Positions 58,622 through 64,000 of a stretch of 64,000 nucleotides of DNA are shown here, one piece after another. Source of the DNA: Pseudomonadota bacterium. GTDB lineage: Bacteria > Pseudomonadota > Alphaproteobacteria > Caulobacterales > Caulobacteraceae. The number at the start of each line of letters is the position of its first letter. Position 1 is the first letter of the stretch. Below the pieces are notes generated by a model. It was not told the DNA's origin, ran no database searches, and was given only the letters and a program-made list of their open reading frames with translations. Where the stretch lies: assembly GCA_023390245.1 (NCBI GenBank), contig JAEWDF010000064.1:18204-82203 (forward strand), given 5' to 3'. The translations under genes and the position numbers were made by a program.

Positions 58622-59107
58622 ATGGCTTTCACCCTCGCCTCGAACGACATCCAGGACGGCGGCGTGCTGCCCGACGCCCAGGTCAAGGCCAAGGGGAACA
58701 CCTCCCCGCACCTGAAATGGTCCGGCGCGCCCGAGGGGACCCGAAGCTACGCCGTCACCTGCTACGATCCCGACGCCCCGACCGGCTCCGGCTTCTGGCA
58801 CTGGACGGTGGCCAATCTCCCGGCGGATGCAGCCGAACTGCCGACCGGCGCCGGGTCGGGCCGAGGCGGCCTGCCCCAGGGGGCCGTCCAGGGCCGCACC
58901 GACTATGGCGAGCCGGGCTTCGGCGGCGCCGCCCCGCCTCCCGGCCACGGCCCGCACCGCTACATCTTCACCGTCTTCGCCGTGGACGTGGACCGGCTGG
59001 AGGTGACGCCCGACGATTCTGGCGCCGTGTTCGGCTTCAACCTGCATTTCCACACTCTGGCGAAGGCTTCGATCACCGCGACCTACGAAGTCCCGGGCCA
59101 GGGCTGA
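58622..59107 (+). CDS. YbhB/YbcL-type PEBP family protein
   Basis: This 161-residue protein is of the phosphatidylethanolamine-binding (Raf-kinase-inhibitor-like) family, without a signal peptide. Conserved blocks are SPHLKWSGAPEGTRSYAVTC, YDPDAPTGSGFWHWTVANLP (ligand pocket Asp and His) and GPHRYIFTVFAVDVDRL. AAGGAG lies 7 bases before the ATG. The role of bacterial members is unclear. Confidence 0.92.
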   Translation: MAFTLASNDIQDGGVLPDAQVKAKGNTSPHLKWSGAPEGTRSYAVTCYDPDAPTGSGFWHWTVANLPADAAELPTGAGSGRGGLPQGAVQGRTDYGEPGFGGAAPPPGHGPHRYIFTVFAVDVDRLEVTPDDSGAVFGFNLHFHTLAKASITATYEVPGQG

Positions 59108-59121
59108 CCGCCGAAATCCTA

Positions 59122-59136
59122 TGTGATCGTCGATCA
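59122..59136. promoter_or_regulatory. Distal palindrome upstream of the MFS gene
   Basis: GTGATCG-T-CGATCAC is a perfect 7+1+7 palindrome 72 bases before the MFS start codon, a candidate regulator site or part of a divergent control region. Confidence 0.5.
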
Positions 59137-59170
59137 CCGATGATCGGTTGAAGCTTCGGGGAGGACACCT

Positions 59171-59187
59171 ATGTTGCGGCGCAACAT
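59171..59187. promoter_or_regulatory. Proximal palindrome (operator candidate) upstream of the MFS gene
   Basis: ATGTTGCG-G-CGCAACAT is a perfect 8+1+8 palindrome ending 21 bases before the start codon, typical of a TetR/MarR-type operator that blocks an efflux gene. No regulator gene is adjacent. Confidence 0.65.
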
Positions 59188-59208
59188 CCCTCCCCGGACA
59201 AGTCCTCC

Positions 59209-60426
59209 ATGGTCACTTGCGACGTCGCCGCCTGCGCGGATGCCGCCCCGCCGCGCCTTTCCGCCGGGCGCATCGCCCTGGTCCTGGCCGCCCTGGCCGT
59301 GGGCGGCTTCGCCATCGGCGTGACCGAGTTCGCGGCCATGAGCATCCTGCCGGACTTCGCCGCCGGCCTGGGCGTGGACGAGCCGACCGCCGGCCATGTC
59401 ATCAGCGCCTACGCCGCCGGGGTGGTGGTCGGCGCGCCGATCCTGGCCGTGCTGGGCGCGCGCCTGCCGCGCTGGGCGCTGCTGATGGGCTGCATGGGCC
59501 TGTTCGCGGTCGGGAACGTCCTCAGCGCGCTCGCGCCGACCTATGGCTGGATGCTGGTCTTCCGTTTCCTCAGCGGCCTGCCGCACGGCGCCTATTTCGG
59601 GGTGGCGGCGCTGGTCGCGGCCTCGGTCGCCCCGCCGCATTTCCGCACGCGGGCGGTCTCGACCCTGCTGATGGGGCTGACGGTCGGCACCGTGCTGGGC
59701 GTGCCCGTGGTCAATGTCGTCAGCCACGCTCACGGCTGGCGCTGGACCTTCGCCATCGTCGGGCTGCTGGCGGTCGCCACCATGGCTCTGGTCGCCCTGC
59801 TCGCGCCGCGCGATCCGGCCCAGGCCGAAGCCAGCCCCCTGCGGGAGCTGGGCGCCCTGAGGCGCGGCCAGGTGTGGCTGACGCTGGGGGTCGGCGCGGT
59901 CGGCTTCGGCGGCATGTTCGCGGTCTACGCCTTCCTGGCCTCGACGCTGCGGGCGGTGACCGGCGCCGGACCGGAAGTCATGCCCTGGGTCTTCGCCGTA
60001 TTCGGCGTCGGCATGTTCATGGGCAACCTGCTGGGCGCCTGGGCCGCCGACCACGTGGGCTTCAAAGCCGCCGGCGGCCTGCTGCTGTGGAGCGCGGCGG
60101 CCCTGGCCCTCTATCCGTTCGCCGCCTCCAACCTGTGGGCCATAATGGGCGCGGTCTTCCTGATCGGCGGCGGCGGCGGCCTGGGCTCGATCCTGCAGAC
60201 CCGGCTGATGGACGTGGCGGGCGACGCCCAGACGCTGGCGGCCGCCCTGAACCATTCGGCCTTCAACACCGCCAACGCGCTGGGTCCCTTCCTGGGCGGC
60301 TTGGCCATCGCCGCCGGTTTCGGCTGGACCTCCACCGCCTGGGTCGGCGTCGCCCTGTCGCTGGGCGGCTTCCTGATCTGGGCGATCGCGGCGGCGACGG
60401 GCCGGCGGAGCGCCCCGGCGGCCTGA
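59209..60426 (+). CDS. MFS exporter, DHA1 family (AraJ/YdhP-like)
   Basis: This 405-residue transporter has twelve hydrophobic segments. The early block FAIGVTEFAAMSILPDFAAG (about residues 33-52), the GxLADRxGRR-like loop remnant LGARLPRW and the helix-4/5 block LVFRFLSGLPHGAYFGVAAL identify the sugar-efflux/drug-efflux DHA1 group. The ATG at 59209 lies close to a perfect palindrome, so expression is probably repressed until an inducer appears. Its substrate is unknown. The 240 bases after it hold no convincing complete gene. Confidence 0.9.
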   Translation: MVTCDVAACADAAPPRLSAGRIALVLAALAVGGFAIGVTEFAAMSILPDFAAGLGVDEPTAGHVISAYAAGVVVGAPILAVLGARLPRWALLMGCMGLFAVGNVLSALAPTYGWMLVFRFLSGLPHGAYFGVAALVAASVAPPHFRTRAVSTLLMGLTVGTVLGVPVVNVVSHAHGWRWTFAIVGLLAVATMALVALLAPRDPAQAEASPLRELGALRRGQVWLTLGVGAVGFGGMFAVYAFLASTLRAVTGAGPEVMPWVFAVFGVGMFMGNLLGAWAADHVGFKAAGGLLLWSAAALALYPFAASNLWAIMGAVFLIGGGGGLGSILQTRLMDVAGDAQTLAAALNHSAFNTANALGPFLGGLAIAAGFGWTSTAWVGVALSLGGFLIWAIAAATGRRSAPAA

Positions 60427-60668
60427 GCGTTCCGGTCGTCGCGCCCGGGACTCGGTCCTTCTCGAACCCGCGCGCGCCGGCGAGGCCCAGCCGCCGCTGT
60501 GGAAGGCCGACGCCCTGCTGGACGCCTTCCGCCGCATTCCCGATCCGGAACGGAGGCGCAGCCTGCTGTCGGTGGCCCAGGCCATGGCCGACCGGGCGCT
60601 TCCGCCGTTTCCGACCCGGTCCATCTCCGGCCTGACATTCCAGCCAAAGGGTGCTAGACGCCCGCGCC
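60427..60668 (+). other. Gap between MFS and purQ with a coding-like remnant
   Basis: From about 60464 to 60650 one forward frame reads like a natural protein end (PPLWKADALLDAFRRIPDPE, then SLLSVAQAMADRALPPFP) but has no start and runs into the shadow of purQ. It may be the tail of a lost gene or chance in GC-rich DNA. The purQ promoter is presumably in the last 60 bases. Confidence 0.25.
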
Positions 60669-61331
60669 ATGAGCGCCGCCGTCATCGTCTTCCCCGGTTC
60701 CAACTGCGATCGCGACTGCAAGGTCGCCGTCGAACGCTCCACCGGCGAACCGGTGAAGATGGTCTGGCACGCCGAGACCGAGCTGCCCAGCGGTCTGGAC
60801 CTGATCGTCATTCCTGGCGGCTTCTCCTACGGCGACTACCTGCGCTGCGGCGCCATGGCGGCCCTGTCCCCCGTGATGCAGGCGGTGAAGAAGGCGGCCG
60901 ACGACGGCGTGGCCGTGGTGGGCGTCTGCAACGGCTTCCAGATCCTGTGCGAGGCCGGGATGCTGCCCGGCGCCCTGCTGCGCAACAAGGGGCTGAAGTA
61001 CGTCTGCAAGCCCGTCAGCCTGACCGTCGCCAATGGCCAGACCCGCTTCACCGCCGGCTATCAGGGCCGGCGCGAGGTGGTCATGACCCAGGGCAACGGC
61101 GACGGAAACTACTTCGCCGACGAGGAGACCCTGAAGCGCATCGAGGGCCAGGGCCAGGTCGTCTTCCGCTACGTCGACAATCCCAACGGCTCAGTCAACG
61201 ACATCGCCGGGCTCCAGAACGAGCGAGGCAACGTCCTGGGCATGATGCCCCACCCCGACCGCGCCTTCGAGGCCGAACTGGGTTCCGCCGACGGCGCGGT
61301 GCTGTTCCAGAGCATCTACGCCGCGGCTTGA
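60669..61331 (+). CDS. purQ: FGAM synthase glutaminase subunit PurQ
   Basis: This 220-residue class I glutamine amidotransferase feeds ammonia to PurL. The nucleophile is in VVGVCNGFQILCEAG (Cys about 85), the His/Glu pair in MMPHPDRAFEAELG (about 195), and the N-terminal VIVFPGSNCDRDC and IPGGFSYGDYLRCGA are typical. The ATG at 60669 gives the usual MxAAVIVFPGSN start. It lies downstream of purC-purS on the same strand but is separated from them by five other features. Confidence 0.97.
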   Translation: MSAAVIVFPGSNCDRDCKVAVERSTGEPVKMVWHAETELPSGLDLIVIPGGFSYGDYLRCGAMAALSPVMQAVKKAADDGVAVVGVCNGFQILCEAGMLPGALLRNKGLKYVCKPVSLTVANGQTRFTAGYQGRREVVMTQGNGDGNYFADEETLKRIEGQGQVVFRYVDNPNGSVNDIAGLQNERGNVLGMMPHPDRAFEAELGSADGAVLFQSIYAAA

Positions 61332-61334
61332 CCG

Positions 61335-61571
61335 TCAGCCGGCGTTGTCCAGCCCCTGGACGCTGACGTTCTCGTCCAATTGCTCCTCGTCGCCAGCCTC
61401 GATCGAGACGCCGTTCTCCATTTCGGGCTCCTCGTCGGCGGTGTTGACGCCGCCGGGATCGCGCTGGGCCGCCAGTTCGCGCTCGCCGACGCCTAGGCCC
61501 TGCTCCATGGCGCGATTGGCCTCCACCTCGTCGGTGTGAAAGGTCGGGGTTTCCTTGGGGGCGTCGGCCAT
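61335..61571 (-). CDS. Small acidic hypothetical protein
   Basis: This 78-residue highly acidic protein has no predicted structure beyond a short helix (EVEANRAMEQGLGVGERELA) and has about 20 Asp/Glu residues. GGAG lies 9 bases before the ATG. Small acidic proteins of this style recur near purQ and purL in Caulobacteraceae; I recognise no named family. It is convergent with purQ, with three bases between the stops. Confidence 0.6.
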   Translation of the reverse strand: MADAPKETPTFHTDEVEANRAMEQGLGVGERELAAQRDPGGVNTADEEPEMENGVSIEAGDEEQLDENVSVQGLDNAG

Positions 61572-61643
61572 GGCTCGTCTCCGGGGTTGCGATGCACGAA
61601 CAACTGGCGCCGCGACCTCCGGGTTCCTGCGCCGCAGCGACGC

Positions 61644-62069
61644 CTATCTCGCCAGCAGGGGCTCCACGCTGGCCCGCGACAGCGGACGGAAGGTGTAGAA
61701 GCGCCCGTCGACGGTCACCGTCAGTTCATGCGCCTGCGGCCGCTGAAGCACGGTCGGATCGTCCAAGGGCGCCGCCCGGCCCGAGGCGATGTCGCGCGCA
61801 TCGACCGCCGGCGAGACGGGCCGCCCGCCGCTCCAGGCCAGGAGGCGCAGGAAGCCGCGCACCTCCGCCGCCTGCTGTTCGGGCGTCAGGGCCTGCTGGA
61901 CCCGACGCCAGCTGTCGGCCTCCAACTGCACGGACGCTCCGCCGAGGGACGCGGGCGGCGGGCGATCCGGCGGCGGCCCCGATGTCCGGTCCTGGGCGTG
62001 GGTCCAGCCGCCGACGGCCGCCATGCAGGCGGTCCATAGGGCGCGATAGAGGACGCGGGGACGGATCAT
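61644..62069 (-). CDS. Hypothetical exported protein
   Basis: This 141-residue protein has a signal peptide (about residues 1-26, ending GGWTHAQ) and a cleavage site near AHA-Q. The mature part is soluble, with a proline-rich start, a helix (VQLEADSWRRVQQALTPEQQ) and a C-terminal strand pair (HELTVTVDGRFYTFRPL). It probably works in the periplasm. No family recognised. Confidence 0.55.
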   Translation of the reverse strand: MIRPRVLYRALWTACMAAVGGWTHAQDRTSGPPPDRPPPASLGGASVQLEADSWRRVQQALTPEQQAAEVRGFLRLLAWSGGRPVSPAVDARDIASGRAAPLDDPTVLQRPQAHELTVTVDGRFYTFRPLSRASVEPLLAR

Positions 62070-62174
62070 GCCGGCATCATGCCCGCGCCCGCGCCCGACG
62101 CAACCGCCGCGTCCGGTGAACCCGCACCCGCCTGGCGCGTAATGGTGATTCCGATTGCGAAGCTTGGAGCCGCC

Positions 62175-62972
62175 ATGTCCTCGATTCTCCGTCCCACGCC
62201 GGCGCAGCGCACCCGCCGCCTGGTCGTGCTGGCCGCCGCGGCCTTCGCCGTGATCACGCCCGTCGTGCAGACCCTCGCCGGCTTCGGTCTCAGCCAGGCC
62301 GAGTTCGCCGCCCAGGGCGATCGGACCCTGCGCGTCGCTGGCTACGCCTTTTCCATCTGGGGCCTGATCTATCTGGGAATCCTGGCCTACGCCGTCCGTC
62401 AGGCCCTGCCGCAGACGGGCGAAAGCCGGCTGATCAACCGCCTGGGCTGGCCGTCGGCGGTCGCCTTCTTCGGCGTCGGCTTCTGGATCGTGATGGCGGC
62501 CATGAACCTGCAGGCCGCCAGCGTGGCGGTCATCTTCGCGTCCCTGCTGGCGCTGCTGATCCCGCTGCTGCTGGAAGCGGCGACCGTTCGGGGCCTGGGC
62601 CGGGCCGAACGGGATCGCTGGCTGGTGGTCTGGCCGCTGGCCGCATTGGCCGGCTGGCTGACCGTAGCGGCGCCGCTGAACCTGATCACCGCCGCCACGG
62701 CGCTGGATCGCCTGCCGCAGACGCCGTCGCCAGCCGCCTGGGCGATACTGGCCATCGTCGTCATCGTGCTGGCGGCGTTGGCGGTCACGGCCCTGCTGAG
62801 GACGCTGGCCTATCCCCTGCCCGCCGCTTGGGGCCTGCTGGGCGCCTTCGTCGCCGAACAGCCCGACCAGCCCGCCGTCGCCTTCGCGGCGCTGGGCGGC
62901 GCGATCGCCCTGCTGCTGGGCGGCGTGCTGCTGACCTTCCGCCTGAGACCGGGCGTCGAGCGCGCCGCCTAG
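62175..62972 (+). CDS. TspO/MBR-like membrane protein
   Basis: This 265-residue polytopic membrane protein has about seven hydrophobic segments. The block RVAGYAFSIWGLIYLGILAYAVRQA (its core GYAFSIWGLIY) is typical of TspO-related proteins, although the length is about 100 residues greater than canonical TspO. Canonical members bind tetrapyrroles and regulate pigment or stress responses; a role here is unknown. TTGGAG lies 6 bases before the ATG at 62175, which is preferred over the upstream ATG at 62079. Confidence 0.72.
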   Translation: MSSILRPTPAQRTRRLVVLAAAAFAVITPVVQTLAGFGLSQAEFAAQGDRTLRVAGYAFSIWGLIYLGILAYAVRQALPQTGESRLINRLGWPSAVAFFGVGFWIVMAAMNLQAASVAVIFASLLALLIPLLLEAATVRGLGRAERDRWLVVWPLAALAGWLTVAAPLNLITAATALDRLPQTPSPAAWAILAIVVIVLAALAVTALLRTLAYPLPAAWGLLGAFVAEQPDQPAVAFAALGGAIALLLGGVLLTFRLRPGVERAA

Positions 62973-63108
62973 ACCTTGATCGGTTGAGGAGGAATCGCTT
63001 CGCGATTCCGCTGAAGCCGTGAATCAAGGTCCAGCTTGGACCTAGGGCCTGATTCACCGCATCGTCGAAGCGCGAAGCGCTTCAACTCAAGCGGATCAGG
63101 CTCTAGGG
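62973..63108. repeat. Two tandem nested hairpins of one design
   Basis: The first unit (62973-63030) has outer arms ACCTTGAT/ATCAAGGT and an inner hairpin GGAATCGC-TTC-GCGATTCC. The second (63043-63108) has outer arms CCTGAT/ATCAGG and an inner hairpin GAAGCGC-GAA-GCGCTTC. The second unit is bounded by two copies of CTAGGGCCTG. It extends into the last codons of the convergent small gene. Confidence 0.8.
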
Positions 63109-63360
63109 CCTGGGCGGATCGTCGGTGATCGGGGCGTCCTGGGGATCCCCTCCCCCGGCGCCGACGTCGAAGGCGCCGTTCTCGTCGAAGCCGACGCTGC
63201 CCACGCCAACGGCGGAGCCCGCCAGGCGCTCGCGCCGGCTGTCCATCGCCGCCTCGGGCGCGATCTCGTCCAGCGCCGCCGTGATCTCGGGATCGTTGGA
63301 GCGGTTCATCTGCTGATGATCGGCCGGCGTCGGGGCGGTGAGGCTGGAGGCCCGGGGCAT
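63103..63360 (-). CDS. Small hypothetical protein
   Basis: This 85-residue soluble acidic protein has little predicted order (glycine, proline and aspartate-rich C-terminus; NDPEITAALDEIAPEAAMDSR helix). It starts one base inside the stop of the gene before it (TGATG), so the two small genes are co-translated. Its C-terminal codons lie within the tandem hairpin repeat, so its end may be repeat-derived. No family recognised. Confidence 0.5.
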   Translation of the reverse strand: MPRASSLTAPTPADHQQMNRSNDPEITAALDEIAPEAAMDSRRERLAGSAVGVGSVGFDENGAFDVGAGGGDPQDAPITDDPPRP

Positions 63361-63509
63361 CAGGCGTCCTCCCCTTGTCCGCCCGGTTCGCCCCAGGCGG
63401 CCTTCTGCGCCTGCTCGGCCAGGCCCGAGGCGCCGGCGTCGTCCGCGGCGATGTCGGGCGCGTCCTCGTCCTCGGGCGTCGCGGCGGGATCGATGGGGGT
63501 GTCGGTCAT
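63360..63509 (-). CDS. Very small acidic hypothetical protein
   Basis: This 49-residue acidic protein (TDTPIDPAATPEDEDAPDIA start) is probably disordered. GGAG about 10 bases before the ATG and the one-base overlap with the next small gene support translation. It is divergent from purL, with 118 bases between the two starts. No family recognised. Confidence 0.5.
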   Translation of the reverse strand: MTDTPIDPAATPEDEDAPDIAADDAGASGLAEQAQKAAWGEPGGQGEDA

Positions 63510-63627
63510 GGGCGTCTCTCCTCGGATCGCCTCAAGACAATCGCCCGCCGCCGCCGATGTTCCCGAAACCTCAAACTCCTCTCTGGAATATAGCCTATCG
63601 CTTATAGAGCGGCTAGAAGCCCGGCCC

Positions 63628-64000
<373 letters not shown>

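Overview
The window is about 64 kb of GC-rich, densely packed bacterial chromosome with strong GC bias at third codon positions. Gene content points to a Caulobacteraceae-type alphaproteobacterium (Brevundimonas or a close relative). The evidence is a SciP-type CtrA inhibitor beside the hook gene, sigma-54-type promoters in a flagellar cluster, a CtrA-like box, a GTTC-N7-GTTC LexA box, a zeta-type ATPase inhibitor and TrmFO. This placement is from recognised families, not from a search.

Layout. 1-6 kb: the N-terminal part of an ABC-F ATPase, a CPBP protease, three consecutive polytopic membrane proteins and trmFO. 6-16 kb: a MATE exporter, metG, a rhodanese/TerC pair, a tRNA-methyltransferase-like gene, a long-chain polyprenyl synthase and rlmE. 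Two AT-richer islands (7.4-8.6 and 14.4-15.6 kb) interrupt this stretch. They hold single small genes separated by an inverted repeat (core GTCCGC-N12-GCGGAC). 16.5-21 kb: a cyclophilin and an MBOAT plus two-SGNH-hydrolase operon for cell-surface O-acetylation. 21-25 kb: the scoA/scoB CoA-transferase genes, split by a REP-associated tyrosine transposase (RAYT) with its own REP hairpins, and a DUF1801 gene destroyed by an internal deletion. 25-29 kb: an Mla-type MCE lipid transporter. 29-31.5 kb: a two-gene DNA-repair operon (radical SAM, then a UdgX fusion) with a perfect LexA box against its start codon. 31.5-40 kb: flagellar hook region (flgK-flgL diverging from fliK-flgD-flgE), then sciP. 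40-49 kb: a ParDE module, mnmA, a globin-coupled chemoreceptor, an autoregulated WYL regulator/VOC pair, an HxlR regulator, thioesterase, small lipoprotein, hydrolase and queD-queE-queC. 49-64 kb: a hybrid histidine kinase, PBP1A, Ohr, a group III truncated haemoglobin, purU, purC-purS, a cfa-type synthase, a YbhB protein, an MFS exporter behind two palindromes, purQ, small hypothetical proteins, a TspO-like protein and the start of purL.

How the genes work together. purC, purS, purQ and purL lie on one strand in pathway order over 8 kb, with unrelated genes between them. purS, purQ and purL encode the three parts of FGAM synthase, and purU can supply formate. queC, queE and queD overlap and form the preQ1-precursor operon. 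The flagellar block reads outward from two face-to-face sigma-54-type promoters. The least ordinary features are the repeat-punctuated gene islands, the LexA box on the UdgX/radical-SAM operon, the RAYT insertion in scoAB, the duplicated operator of the WYL regulator, and the two palindromes before the MFS gene.
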